Both the position numbers and the translations under genes were made by a program. Below are positions 7,139-14,649 of a DNA stretch of 14,649 bases, in pieces. The number at the start of each line of letters is the position of its first letter. Positions within the stretch are counted from its first letter, which is position 1. The notes under the pieces are model-generated. The model saw only the letters and a program-made list of their open reading frames with translations. It ran no database searches and was not told the origin of the DNA. The DNA is from JBCCGE01 sp039029455 (lineage in GTDB: Bacteria > Pseudomonadota > Gammaproteobacteria > Arenicellales > Poriferihabitantaceae): contig JBCCGE010000079.1 in assembly GCA_039029455.1 (NCBI GenBank), forward strand, positions 1 through 14,649. Reading direction: 5' to 3'.

Positions 7139-7912
7139 TTAAAGGTTGACGGGGGGAGCGGTGCGGGCGTTTTCAGGACGGTATCGCGCACCGAGGTCAT
7201 AGCGACTGCTTGGATAGATTAAATCGACCGAGGTCACGATCCGGTTGTCTTTCCAGGATCGACGCTTCAGTTTTAGACAGGGTTCGTCTACATCAATCGC
7301 CAACTGCTCAGCGATCCGTGCGTCCGGCATGACCGCCTGTACAATGTGTTCCAGTTCGTCCGGTGTGATCAGGTTGATCAGATAGTCGGCCGGCGTAATA
7401 TCACCGAATTCAGTGTTGTCAAAATCCGGCACCATATCGGGATTCACGAAACGTGATTCCAGCTGAATCGGGACGCCATCCTGGTAGTGCACCAATTCAA
7501 TATGGAAAACTGCAGTACCGACATTCAGCTGCATGCGCTCAGCTATATCTTCGTTCGCGGCGAGAGACTGACGCGACAGGATTTCTGCGCAGTGGGATTT
7601 TCCCTGTTGCTTGATCTCGTCTGCAATAGAGCGCAGCTGGATCAGACTGGCATGTCTGGGTGGTTCAGCGACGAAAGTGCCTACGCCGTGCACACGTCTC
7701 AGTACGCCATCGGCGGTCAGTTCTCTGAGCGGGCGGGTGATGGTCATGCGACTGACACAAAGTTCGGCCGCCAGTTGATTTTCCGACGGTATCATATCGC
7801 CCGGTTGCCACTGACCGGCTTTGATCTTTGCACTGATAGCATTTTTGATCTGCTGATACATCGGTATTGAATGGTCGCCCGACAAACTGAGGGTTGATGC
7901 TTCTGCGTTCAT
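7139..7912 (-). CDS. hutC: Histidine utilisation repressor HutC (GntR family)
   Basis: A transcription factor of the GntR/HutC subfamily; family members repress hut genes and are released by urocanate. From the ATG at 7912 it has 257 residues. An N-terminal winged helix (about 15-80) includes PMYQQIKNAI, PGDMIPSENQLAAEL, the recognition-helix region VSRMTITRPLREL and the wing GVLRRVHGVGTFV. A C-terminal UTRA effector domain (about 95-240) follows, with typical ESRFVNPDMVPDF and AD.LI.. segments. The frame extends to 7996, but the ATG at 7912 overlaps the hutI stop as ATGA, has AAAGG nine bases upstream and fits the family length, so it is preferred. It is encoded inside the unit it probably controls, giving autoregulation through the palindrome at 9214-9227. 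Confidence 0.94.
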   Translation of the reverse strand: MNAEASTLSLSGDHSIPMYQQIKNAISAKIKAGQWQPGDMIPSENQLAAELCVSRMTITRPLRELTADGVLRRVHGVGTFVAEPPRHASLIQLRSIADEIKQQGKSHCAEILSRQSLAANEDIAERMQLNVGTAVFHIELVHYQDGVPIQLESRFVNPDMVPDFDNTEFGDITPADYLINLITPDELEHIVQAVMPDARIAEQLAIDVDEPCLKLKRRSWKDNRIVTSVDLIYPSSRYDLGARYRPENARTAPPVNL

Positions 7913-9159
7913 CGCACGGCACCTTTGTATAGAACCTTTTCGGACGGGTTGCTGCCGATTCGGTAACTCAGCTCCGCAGGTTCGCCCACATTCCACGCCA
8001 CCAGATCTGCATCTTTGCCCACTTCAACGGTACCCGTTTCTTGATCCATGCCCAGGGCCAGTGCCGCGTTGCGCGTCACTCCCGCCAGGGCTTCTTCCGG
8101 AGTCAGCCTGAAAAGGGTGCAGGCCATGTTGAGCATAAGCAGTAATGAGCCGACAGGCGAACTACCAGGGTTGCTGTCGCTGGCGACGGCGATCGGAACG
8201 CGGTGCTTTCTCAATGCGTCAATTGGCGGCAACTGAGTTTCGCGGAGACAGTAGTACGCTCCGGGCAGGAGGACCGCAGCGGTTCCGTTCTCTGCAACAA
8301 CGGCAACATCGTCTGCGTGCAGATATTCGATATGGTCCACTGAAAGCGCTCCGCGTCGTGCGGCCATCACGGCGCCTTTCAAATCACTCAGCTGTTCGGC
8401 ATGCAGCTTGATCGGCAGGTTGTAATCCGCTGCGGCGTCAAATACGCGTGCCACCTGTTGCGGAGAGAATGCAATTGTTTCGCAAAATGCATCGACCGCA
8501 TCGGCAAGCTTCTGCTCGGCAACGGCCGGAATCATCTCGTCGCAGACCAGGTCAATGTAGCCATCGCTATTGCCGCTGAATTCAGGTGGTATCGAGTGGG
8601 CCCCAAGAAATGTCGTGGTTATCTCGACCGGATTGCTGGCGTGAAGTGCTTTCGCTACTTTGAGCATTTTGATTTCATCATCGACCGTCAGCCCATAACC
8701 GGATTTGATTTCGATCGTTGTCACACCTTCGTCCATCATGGTCTGAAGTCGCGGCAGTGATTGAGCATACAGTCTGTCAAAGGACGCTGATCGCGTATCG
8801 CGAACGGTCGAAACAATGCCGCCTCCGGCGTTTGAAATTTCTTCGTAAGACGCGCCGTGCAGTCGTTGTTCAAATTCTCGTGCGCGATGACCGCCATACA
8901 CGATGTGGGTGTGGCAATCGATCAGTCCGGGCGTAACCAAACGCCCCCCGCAATCGTAGCGATTGCTGCATTCGGCCAAACCCTCGGCGGGTAAATCCGC
9001 GGTTTTCCCTACCCAGGCAATCGTGCGACCGGTGACGGCTATAGCGGCGTCCTCGATCAGTCCGAAAGGTTCTCCATCGCCGACCATCGTCGCCAGACGA
9101 GCGTTGGTCCATACCGTATTCCATGGACTGTCATTCGGTGGTATCAAATTTTCAGACAA
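7909..9159 (-). CDS. hutI: Imidazolonepropionase
   Basis: Third step of histidine degradation: a metal-dependent amidohydrolase that opens the ring of 4-imidazolone-5-propionate to N-formimidoyl-L-glutamate. The 416 residues agree with the family (about 400-410). The metal motif DCHTH (H83 and H85) is followed by VYGGHRAREFEQRLHGASYEEI. Further amidohydrolase segments are EIKSGYGL, KLHAEQLSD, SVDHIEYL and ASDSNPGSSP. The start is a TTG at 9159, preceded by CGGAG seven bases upstream. No ATG lies upstream in frame in a better place, and the residues before the core (WTNARLATM) need this start or one close to it. First gene of the minus unit; its stop overlaps the hutC start by four bases. Confidence 0.96.
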   Translation of the reverse strand: MSENLIPPNDSPWNTVWTNARLATMVGDGEPFGLIEDAAIAVTGRTIAWVGKTADLPAEGLAECSNRYDCGGRLVTPGLIDCHTHIVYGGHRAREFEQRLHGASYEEISNAGGGIVSTVRDTRSASFDRLYAQSLPRLQTMMDEGVTTIEIKSGYGLTVDDEIKMLKVAKALHASNPVEITTTFLGAHSIPPEFSGNSDGYIDLVCDEMIPAVAEQKLADAVDAFCETIAFSPQQVARVFDAAADYNLPIKLHAEQLSDLKGAVMAARRGALSVDHIEYLHADDVAVVAENGTAAVLLPGAYYCLRETQLPPIDALRKHRVPIAVASDSNPGSSPVGSLLLMLNMACTLFRLTPEEALAGVTRNAALALGMDQETGTVEVGKDADLVAWNVGEPAELSYRIGSNPSEKVLYKGAVR

Positions 9160-9164
9160 CTGTT

Positions 9165-9170
9165 AACTCC
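9165..9170 (-). promoter_or_regulatory. Ribosome-binding site deciding the hutI TTG start
   Basis: On the minus strand CCGGAG ends seven bases before the TTG at 9159-9157. This good Shine-Dalgarno spacing supports the rare TTG start rather than a downstream codon. Confidence 0.6.
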
Positions 9171-9207
9171 GGATTGGACTGCGCTGCGAAAGGTGTAATA
9201 TTAAAAG

Positions 9208-9237
9208 ACTATACTTGTATATACAAGCTGTTTCCAA
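9208..9237 (-). promoter_or_regulatory. Probable hutI-hutC-hutU promoter
   Basis: On the minus strand TTGGAA (9237-9232) and TATAGT (9213-9208) are separated by 18 bases, matching four and five of six sigma-70 consensus positions. Transcription would begin near 9200, giving a leader of about 40 bases before hutI. The spacer is largely filled by the HutC-type palindrome, so a bound repressor would block RNA polymerase directly. Confidence 0.55.
9214..9227. promoter_or_regulatory. HutC operator
   Basis: CTTGTATATACAAG is a perfect 14-base palindrome in the hutI-hutF divergent region. It contains TGTATATACA, which fits the pattern TGTA-N2-TACA reported for Pseudomonas HutC operators. It sits between the -35 and -10 of the probable hutI promoter and about 54 bases before the hutF start, so one site could control both units. 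Confidence 0.75.
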
Positions 9238-9243
9238 TAGACT
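9216..9243 (+). promoter_or_regulatory. Candidate hutF-hutH promoter
   Basis: TTGTAT (9216-9221) and TAGACT (9238-9243), spaced 16 bases, are a weak sigma-70 pair whose -35 overlaps the HutC palindrome. A weak promoter would fit a need for an activator (for example CRP/Cbr-type or sigma-54 systems known for hut genes), but no site for one can be recognised. Confidence 0.3.
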
Positions 9244-9280
9244 TGATTGTCACAGCTCAAATACTTCCGGAGGGCCCCAA

Positions 9281-10645
9281 ATGACGACGGTTTCATGCGC
9301 ATCTGCATTACTGAGTGATGGCTGGGCGCAGGACGTTGTTTTGACCATCGATCCGGATGGCAACATAGCGGATATTGCGGTGAACCAGGGTTCCGGAGCG
9401 TCCGGTTGTGCGTTACCGGGCATACCTAATTTACACTCTCATGCACACCAGCGCGCGATGGCGGGACTGGCTGAGAAAGCCGGGAGCACGGACGACAGTT
9501 TCTGGACCTGGCGCACGATTATGTATGGCTTTCTTGATGCGATTCAGCCGCATCATCTGCACGCCATAGCATCCCAACTCTATGTGGAGATGCTGAAGGC
9601 CGGGTATACCCACGTGGCTGAGTTTCAGTATCTCCATCATCAGCAGGATGGCAGTCATTTTGAAAACATCGCCGAAATGTCTTTGCAAACGCTTCTGGCG
9701 GCGCAGGAGATTGGGATCGGGATCACTTGCCTTCCGGTGCACTATCAGTTTGGAGGTTTCGGCGGCCAGCCGGTTGCTGACCAGCAACGGCGTTTTGCCA
9801 ATTCCCCGGACGCGTACCTGCGAATTGTTGAAACCTTAGCCGCAGCGACTCGCGACGACAGGTCGAGTTGTACCGGTCTTACCGCCCATTCTCTGCGTGC
9901 GGTCACTCGTGAAACCTTTGGTGAAATTCTGCAGGCAACGGCTGGCAATAACACACAACCGGTTCATATCCATATCGCGGAGCAGACCCGCGAGGTTGAT
10001 GATTGTGTAGCCTGGAGCGGACTTCGACCCGTGGAGTACCTCTATGAGAATTTTGATGTTGATCATCGCTGGTGCCTGATTCATGCGACTCATATGACAG
10101 CCGACGAGACCTCAGCGGTCGCGAAAAGCCGGGCGGTCGCCGGTTTGTGTCCGACCACAGAGGCGAATCTTGGTGACGGGTTCTTTAACGCCACTCAGTA
10201 TCTTCAGGAGGGCGGTCTGTTTGGAATTGGTTCCGACAGTCACATCTCTATTTCACCGGTTGAGGAGTTGCGCTGGTTTGAATACGGTCAGCGGCTGATG
10301 CATCGGTCCAGAAATCAACTTTCCGGGGGACACAATCGCAGCACCGGGCGAAACCTTTTTGACTCGATACTGCGTGGGGGCGCACAGGCCTGCGGTACAG
10401 ATTCGGGAGTGATTGAAGTTGGAAAGCGCGCTGATTTCATTGTCCTGGACAACAAGCATCCATTATTGGCTGAACGTCATGGCGATGATCTTGTTGACAG
10501 TTGGGTGTTTTCGGGAAATGAAAACACAGTTCGGGATGTCTTTGTCGGTGGCCGGCAAGTGGTTACAGATGGTCATCACAGCGCTGAGGAAGCTATTGCA
10601 CAACGCTTTCGCGACACCATCCGTGAGTTGAAATGCACGCTGTGA
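9281..10645 (+). CDS. hutF: Formimidoylglutamate deiminase
   Basis: Fourth step in the five-step pathway: hydrolyses N-formimidoyl-L-glutamate to N-formyl-L-glutamate and ammonia. It is an amidohydrolase-superfamily zinc enzyme of 454 residues, the usual size. Seen motifs are PNLHSHAHQRAMAGLAE with metal pair H52/H54, SFWTWRTIMY (specific to HutF), VHIHIAEQ (H229, H231), HATH (H268, H271) and GSDSHIS with D319. The chosen ATG at 9281 has a strong GGAGGG seven bases upstream. A longer reading from a TTG at 9215 would begin inside the operator and is rejected. The gene overlaps hutH by 13 bases, which suggests translational coupling. Because its product is N-formylglutamate, the cell needs a deformylase to finish the pathway. 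Confidence 0.95.
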   Translation: MTTVSCASALLSDGWAQDVVLTIDPDGNIADIAVNQGSGASGCALPGIPNLHSHAHQRAMAGLAEKAGSTDDSFWTWRTIMYGFLDAIQPHHLHAIASQLYVEMLKAGYTHVAEFQYLHHQQDGSHFENIAEMSLQTLLAAQEIGIGITCLPVHYQFGGFGGQPVADQQRRFANSPDAYLRIVETLAAATRDDRSSCTGLTAHSLRAVTRETFGEILQATAGNNTQPVHIHIAEQTREVDDCVAWSGLRPVEYLYENFDVDHRWCLIHATHMTADETSAVAKSRAVAGLCPTTEANLGDGFFNATQYLQEGGLFGIGSDSHISISPVEELRWFEYGQRLMHRSRNQLSGGHNRSTGRNLFDSILRGGAQACGTDSGVIEVGKRADFIVLDNKHPLLAERHGDDLVDSWVFSGNENTVRDVFVGGRQVVTDGHHSAEEAIAQRFRDTIRELKCTL

Positions 10646-12174
10646 AGACGCTCAGACTCCGGCCCGGCGAACTCACTCTGGATACCTTGCGAGGTGTCTA
10701 TTTTGAGCGCGTTGCCTTAGAGCTGGACGGTGCGGCATGGGACTCTGTAGAGTCTGCCCGGGCTGCAGTGCAGGACAAAGTCGACGGCGGCGAGATCGTT
10801 TACGGCGTCAATACCGGATTCGGATTGCTGGCGCAGAAACACATCGATTCCGATCTGCTGAGTGAGTTGCAGCACAATCTGATTCTTTCTCACGCGACCG
10901 GTGTTGGTGAATTTCTCGATGATGCAACCGTCAGACTTGTGCTTGTCCTGAAAATAAATGCGCTTGCGCGCGGGGCGTCGGGCATTCGTCGCCAACTGCT
11001 CGAACTGCTGGTTGCGATGTTGAATGCGGACATTCTGCCGGCAATTCCTGAGAAAGGATCTGTCGGCGCGTCTGGCGATCTGGCGCCGCTCGCCCATATG
11101 AGTCTGCCTGTCATTGGCAAGGGTCAGGTTCGAATCAACGGCATCCTGCACAATAGTGTTGCAGCATTCAATGCAGAAGGTCTTGCGCCTTTGGTGTTGA
11201 CGGCGAAGGAGGGGCTCGCGCTGCTCAATGGAACTCAGGTATCGACTGCTCTGGCATTAAAGGGCTTGTTCGAAGCCGAACAAAACATCAACGCGGCATT
11301 TGTAGCCGGAGCGCTCAGCGTTGAAGCCGCGCTCGGCAGTCGGACGCCGTTTGATCCGAGAATCCAGCAGGTGCGAGGTCAGCCGGGCCAGATCCGGGCT
11401 GCGGAAATTTATCGCGAGTTGCTGTCCCCAAGTGAAATCGCCGAGTCCCATGCCGAGTGCGACAAGGTGCAGGACCCTTATTCGCTTCGTTGTCAGCCTC
11501 AAGTGATGGGGGCGTGTCTCGATCAATTACGCAATTCAGCGAATACCTTGCAGATCGAATCAAATGCGGTCTCGGACAATCCGCTGATCTTTGCGGATAA
11601 CGGCGACGTATTGTCGGGAGGAAATTTCCACGCTCAGCCGGTTGGCTTTGCCGCAGATAACATGGCGCTTGCCATTGCAGAAATAGGCGCAATGTCGGAG
11701 CGCAGGATGGCATTGCTGTTGGATTCGCATCTGAGTCAGCTGCCGCCGTTTCTGGTTCGCGATGCAGGGGTTAACAGTGGATTTATGATTGCCCAGGTGA
11801 CGGCGGCGGCACTGGCGAGTGAAAACAAAAGCCACGCGCACCCGGCAAGCGTCGACTCAATCCCCACATCGGCCAATCAGGAGGATCACGTCAGTATGGC
11901 CACTTTTGCGGCCCGACGGCTTGGGGATATGAATATGAACACCCGTTATATTGTCGCTATCGAACTCCTTGCCGCCTGTCAGGGTATTGAATTACGTCGA
12001 CCGCTAAAATCGAATACGGTGCTCGAATCGTATTGGGACAAGGTGCGATCAGTGGCTGCATTCTGGGACAATGACCGCTATTTTCAGCCCGATCTGGAAG
12101 CGATCGCCGAATTGATTCAGAGTAATGAATTTGGAAATTGGATCAGTGAATTTTTAGAAAATACAAATAGTTAA
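10633..12174 (+). CDS. hutH: Histidine ammonia-lyase
   Basis: First step of histidine degradation: removes ammonia from L-histidine to give trans-urocanate. Its 513 residues match the family. The signature GSVGASGDLAPLAHMSL carries the Ala146-Ser147-Gly148 triad that cyclises into the MIO electrophile. Other conserved segments are YGVNTGFG near residue 57, QDPYSLRCQPQVMG, FHAQPVGFAADNMALAIAEIG and TSANQEDHVSM. The ATG lies within the end of hutF (13-base overlap) and lacks a strong ribosome-binding site, consistent with coupling; a GTG three codons later is an alternative. It is followed after 34 bases by a deformylase-family gene, with no terminator seen between them. Confidence 0.97.
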   Translation: MHAVKTLRLRPGELTLDTLRGVYFERVALELDGAAWDSVESARAAVQDKVDGGEIVYGVNTGFGLLAQKHIDSDLLSELQHNLILSHATGVGEFLDDATVRLVLVLKINALARGASGIRRQLLELLVAMLNADILPAIPEKGSVGASGDLAPLAHMSLPVIGKGQVRINGILHNSVAAFNAEGLAPLVLTAKEGLALLNGTQVSTALALKGLFEAEQNINAAFVAGALSVEAALGSRTPFDPRIQQVRGQPGQIRAAEIYRELLSPSEIAESHAECDKVQDPYSLRCQPQVMGACLDQLRNSANTLQIESNAVSDNPLIFADNGDVLSGGNFHAQPVGFAADNMALAIAEIGAMSERRMALLLDSHLSQLPPFLVRDAGVNSGFMIAQVTAAALASENKSHAHPASVDSIPTSANQEDHVSMATFAARRLGDMNMNTRYIVAIELLAACQGIELRRPLKSNTVLESYWDKVRSVAAFWDNDRYFQPDLEAIAELIQSNEFGNWISEFLENTNS

Positions 12175-12208
12175 AAGTGTTATTTGAGAAATTAGTGGTG
12201 GTTTTAGC

Positions 12209-12784
12209 GTGGCTGTAAGAGACATTTTGCAAATCGGTCATCCGGTGCTTGCGGCTTGTGCCGAGCCGGTTGACACCAGTGAGATCGGGTCCGCGCAGGT
12301 GCAGGGCTGGATTGAAGATATGATCGATACTATGCGGGATGCGAATGGCGCCGGAATTGCGGCTAATCAGATTGGAATCCCTTATCGTCTGTTTGCTATC
12401 GAGGTTAAAGATAATCCTCGTTATCCGTATAAACCGAGAATTCCTCTAACCATTGCTATCAATCCGTCCATCGAATTTCTGACTGACGAAACCTTTGCAT
12501 CGAATGAGGGTTGCCTGTCGGTACCGCAGATTCGTGGAGTGGTCGACCGGCACTTGGAAATCAAAGTGTCGTATTTTGATCGCGAGGGCAGCCCACATAC
12601 ACACGATGTAAAGGGATACTCGGCCTGCACATGGCAACACGAATACGATCATCTCGATGGCATTCTTTTTCCGCACCGGGTGACGGATCCTACGACGTTT
12701 ACATCATGGAGCGTGTTTCAGGAATTCAGACAACAGTCTTTTTCAGAAACGGTCACCGAGCTGGTTCAAAAGTGGGGCGCCTGA
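12209..12784 (+). CDS. Peptide-deformylase-family protein in the hut cluster
   Basis: A metal-dependent deformylase of 191 residues. All three family motifs are intact: GxGxAxxQ (G47-AGIAAN-Q54), EGCLS (100-104, metal ligand C102) and HEYDH (144-148; metal ligands H144 and H148, catalytic E145). The insert PRYPYKPRIPL before the second motif and the TDPTTFTSW tail place it nearer to the second, PDF1A-like branch than to E. coli Def. The start is a GTG with a weak G-rich site upstream. The usual partner fmt is absent. It lies 34 bases after hutH on the same strand, where a hutG gene could be expected and is missing. It may act on nascent formyl-methionine peptides or, as inferred here, on N-formylglutamate. 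Family is certain; substrate is open. Confidence 0.93.
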   Translation: MAVRDILQIGHPVLAACAEPVDTSEIGSAQVQGWIEDMIDTMRDANGAGIAANQIGIPYRLFAIEVKDNPRYPYKPRIPLTIAINPSIEFLTDETFASNEGCLSVPQIRGVVDRHLEIKVSYFDREGSPHTHDVKGYSACTWQHEYDHLDGILFPHRVTDPTTFTSWSVFQEFRQQSFSETVTELVQKWGA

Positions 12785-12826
12785 ACGCAATGTGGTTACG
12801 CGAGCGTGCTGCGATTTGAGCCAGCT

Positions 12827-14254
12827 CTAGGATGCGATTCCGGTGATGGCTTTCAGTTCGAGAAACTCTTCGAGCCCCCAGCGACCTTTTTCACGACCGT
12901 TTCCGGACTGCTTGTAGCCGCCGAATGGCGTGTCTGAATTGCCGCCTTTGTAGTTAATCGCAACCTGACCCGCGCGAATTTCCCGCGCCACTGCGGTTGC
13001 ATGGTCCAGATTCCCTGAACTGACGTATCCGGCCAGACCGTATTGAGTATCGTTGGCGATTTCGATGGCATCCGCCTCGTCTTTGTAGCCCAGTATTGAG
13101 ATCACCGGTCCGAAAATTTCTTCCCGTGCGATGGTCATGTTATTGTCCACGTCGGCGAAGACTGTCGGCTTCACGTAGTATCCCTCGGACATATTGTCGG
13201 GTCTGCCGGTGCCACCAGCGACCAGAGTTGCGCCCTCATCGATGCCTTTTTGAATCAGTCCCTGGATTTTTTCAAATTGTGTCCGATTGACCACCGGGCC
13301 CAGATGGTCGCCGGGCTTGTCCGGACTGTCGACGCCGATATTTTCAGCGGCAGTTCGCGCGGCATCGATGGCCGTTTGCATTTTTCCTTCCGGCACCAGC
13401 ATGCGTGTTGGTGCATTGCAGGATTGCCCGCTGTTATCCATGCAATAGGCCACACCTTCAGCCACAGCTTCAGCCACATCAATGTCATCGAGAATGATAT
13501 TGGCTGATTTGCCTCCAAGTTCCTGCCCGACACGCTTTACGGTATCGGCCGAGGCTTTGGCGACGGCAATACCGGCTCGGGTGGACCCTGTAAATGACAT
13601 CATGTCGATATCGGGGTGATGGGACATAGCCTCACCGACTACAGCACCATACCCGTTGATCAGATTGAACACGCCTGCAGGCACACCCGCATCGTGCAGA
13701 ATTTCGGCAAAAATCATCGAATCAACCGGGGCCTCTTCGCTTGGCTTCAGCACCATAGTGCATCCCGCAGCGAGGGCCGGAACCACCTTAACTGTGACCT
13801 GGTTCATCGGCCAGTTCCAGGGGGTAATCATGCCGCAAACGCCAATCGGCTCATACCTAAGCAGCATGCCGTCTTCCTGACGTTCAAACTTAAAATTTTC
13901 GAGCGATTTGATTGCGCTTTTAATGTGGCTGAGTCCGAGAACAGTTTGCGAACTTCTCGACATGTCGATCGGCGCGCCCATTTCCATCGATATGGCCTCT
14001 GCAATTTCGTCAAAACGCGCCTTGTAACCCTCACGAATTCGCTCAAGCAATTCAAGTCGTTCGCTGACACTCCATTTCGCGAAATCCGGAAACGCTTTGC
14101 GGGCAGCGGAGACTGCATGATCAACGTCAGTCGAGCTACCGGCACTGATGGTCGCAAACGGTTTTTCAGTGGCTGGATTAATAACGTCGATGGTCTCGGC
14201 AACGGCCGGATCAACCCATTCTCCGTTAATATAAAACTTCAGGTAATTTTTCAT
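12827..14254 (-). CDS. NAD(P)-dependent aldehyde dehydrogenase
   Basis: Oxidises an aldehyde to the carboxylic acid with NAD+ or NADP+; substrate unknown. The 475 residues are typical for the soluble superfamily. Seen are the N-terminal YINGEWVDP and INPATEKP segments, TPWNWPMNQ with the catalytic Asn, VLKPSEEAP, FTGSTRAG of the coenzyme fold, the general base in QELGGKSAN (E245) and the nucleophile in NSGQSCNAPTR (C279), then EEIFGPV and the C-terminal PFGGYKQSGNGREKG. The E-to-C distance of 34 matches the family. The ATG has no clear ribosome-binding site. The gene points towards the deformylase gene (42-base convergent gap, no terminator recognised) and has no obvious tie to histidine degradation. 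Confidence 0.93.
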   Translation of the reverse strand: MKNYLKFYINGEWVDPAVAETIDVINPATEKPFATISAGSSTDVDHAVSAARKAFPDFAKWSVSERLELLERIREGYKARFDEIAEAISMEMGAPIDMSRSSQTVLGLSHIKSAIKSLENFKFERQEDGMLLRYEPIGVCGMITPWNWPMNQVTVKVVPALAAGCTMVLKPSEEAPVDSMIFAEILHDAGVPAGVFNLINGYGAVVGEAMSHHPDIDMMSFTGSTRAGIAVAKASADTVKRVGQELGGKSANIILDDIDVAEAVAEGVAYCMDNSGQSCNAPTRMLVPEGKMQTAIDAARTAAENIGVDSPDKPGDHLGPVVNRTQFEKIQGLIQKGIDEGATLVAGGTGRPDNMSEGYYVKPTVFADVDNNMTIAREEIFGPVISILGYKDEADAIEIANDTQYGLAGYVSSGNLDHATAVAREIRAGQVAINYKGGNSDTPFGGYKQSGNGREKGRWGLEEFLELKAITGIAS

Positions 14255-14310
14255 GTCGGGGCATCAGTTAAAAGGAGGGCAAGAGGGGCTGGTTTGAAGA
14301 TAAATTAAAT

Positions 14311-14352
14311 CAAAAAGGCTGCGAAGGCTCAAACCGACCTCCACAGCCTTTA
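14311..14352 (-). terminator. Intrinsic terminator after the pseudoazurin gene
   Basis: On the minus strand AAAGGCTG (14351-14344) pairs with CAGCCTTT (14321-14314). The stem continues inwards through TGGAGG/CCTTCG with G-T pairs, making about 14 imperfect base pairs around a ten-base loop. Transcription then reads TTTTT and an AT-rich stretch. It begins about nine bases after the pseudoazurin stop and separates that gene from the aldehyde dehydrogenase. Confidence 0.82.
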
Positions 14353-14360
14353 GGGTCTGA

Positions 14361-14649
14361 TTACTGCGCCATACCCATATATTTGGCAACGCGCTCCTTG
14401 TTGACTGCAATGGTTGCCGCGAGGCTGTCTGCCGCTGCCTGTGCACCAGAGATATCGCCGGGATTTCCAACCTTGATGACGCCGACCATGGCCAGAGCGA
14501 GGTGAGGGGTGCATTTGTAGATGTAAACGCCTTCGGCCGATAAGGTGACGGTGATGTCTTTACCGATCTCTCCGTCCCAGGCTTCGGCGCCATCGGGAAC
14601 GTAGACTGATGCGCTGTTGTGGCCCGGATTTTCGGAGACAAAGGTCACC
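14361..14649 (-). CDS. Pseudoazurin-like blue copper protein, 5' end cut by window edge
   Basis: A type I copper cupredoxin, normally a periplasmic electron carrier, for example to nitrite or nitrous oxide reductase. The 95 visible residues contain all four copper ligands in pseudoazurin arrangement: the histidine of NPGHNS, then KCTPHLALAM with Cys, His three residues later and Met five after that. The segment YVPDGAEAW and the end of the domain, VGVIKVG, also match pseudoazurin. A C-terminal helical tail of about 30 residues follows, as in that family. The frame is open at the window edge, so the N-terminus and any signal peptide are outside; a GTG at 14648 is internal, not a start. The gene ends in a strong terminator. 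Confidence 0.87.
   Translation of the reverse strand, partial: VTFVSENPGHNSASVYVPDGAEAWDGEIGKDITVTLSAEGVYIYKCTPHLALAMVGVIKVGNPGDISGAQAAADSLAATIAVNKERVAKYMGMAQ

Noticed and set aside
7913..7996. Upstream extension of hutC to an ATG at 7996
   Set aside because: It would overlap hutI by 88 bases and add 28 residues absent from HutC proteins; the ATGA-overlap start at 7912 has a ribosome-binding site.
9215..9280. Upstream extension of hutF to a TTG at 9215
   Set aside because: It starts inside the HutC palindrome and the promoter region; the ATG at 9281 has a strong ribosome-binding site and the right family length.
12785..12826. Bidirectional terminator in the convergent gap between the deformylase gene and the aldehyde dehydrogenase
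   Set aside because: The only symmetry is a very short GAGC/GCTC word with a two-base gap, too small to form a hairpin, and there is no T-run on either side.
13616..14308. A 230-residue open frame on the plus strand opposite the aldehyde dehydrogenase
   Set aside because: It is antisense to a complete gene with all catalytic residues. It has no recognisable domain, is rich in His/Arg/Asn as expected of shadow translation, and has no convincing ribosome-binding site.
1..14649. CRISPR arrays, insertion sequences, phage genes or toxin-antitoxin pairs
   Set aside because: No regularly spaced repeats, transposase or integrase motifs, or small paired toxin-like genes were seen on either strand.

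Overview
The window looks like a chromosomal segment from a gammaproteobacterium, with no phage, plasmid or transposon genes. The strongest clue is the gene order recX - alaS - lysC - csrA - tRNA-Ser(GCU) - tRNA-Arg(ACG), which resembles the conserved block known from Pseudomonas and, without lysC, from Escherichia coli (csrA-serV-argV). The five-step type of histidine degradation, using HutF, is also typical of Pseudomonas-like proteobacteria. The exact genus cannot be fixed from the sequence.

Layout. Bases 1-5240 are the core block on the plus strand: a RecX-like gene open at the window edge, alanyl-tRNA synthetase, class I aspartokinase with a probable internal start for a beta subunit, the RNA-binding regulator CsrA with a GGA-containing leader, and two tRNA genes. 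Bases 5241-5430 are non-coding and hold a degenerate tRNA-like element and a bulged hairpin. Bases 5431-12784 are a histidine-utilisation (hut) locus made of two divergent units. The minus-strand unit is hutI-hutC-hutU; the plus-strand unit is hutF-hutH followed by a peptide-deformylase-like gene. They share a 121-base control region (9160-9280) with a perfect 14-base palindrome that fits the known HutC operator pattern TGTA-N2-TACA and lies between the -35 and -10 of the probable hutI promoter. Bases 12827-14649 hold, on the minus strand, an aldehyde dehydrogenase and the 3' part of a pseudoazurin-like blue copper protein, separated by a good intrinsic terminator.

How the genes work together. 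HutH deaminates histidine to urocanate, HutU hydrates it to imidazolonepropionate, HutI opens the ring to N-formimidoyl-glutamate and HutF deiminates that to N-formyl-glutamate. The last enzyme, N-formylglutamate deformylase HutG, is not in the window. Where it might be expected, directly after hutH on the same strand, sits a complete peptide-deformylase-family protein. This suggests that a deformylase of a different fold could finish the pathway, and it is the most interesting hypothesis here. HutC, encoded inside the minus unit, probably represses both units until urocanate accumulates.
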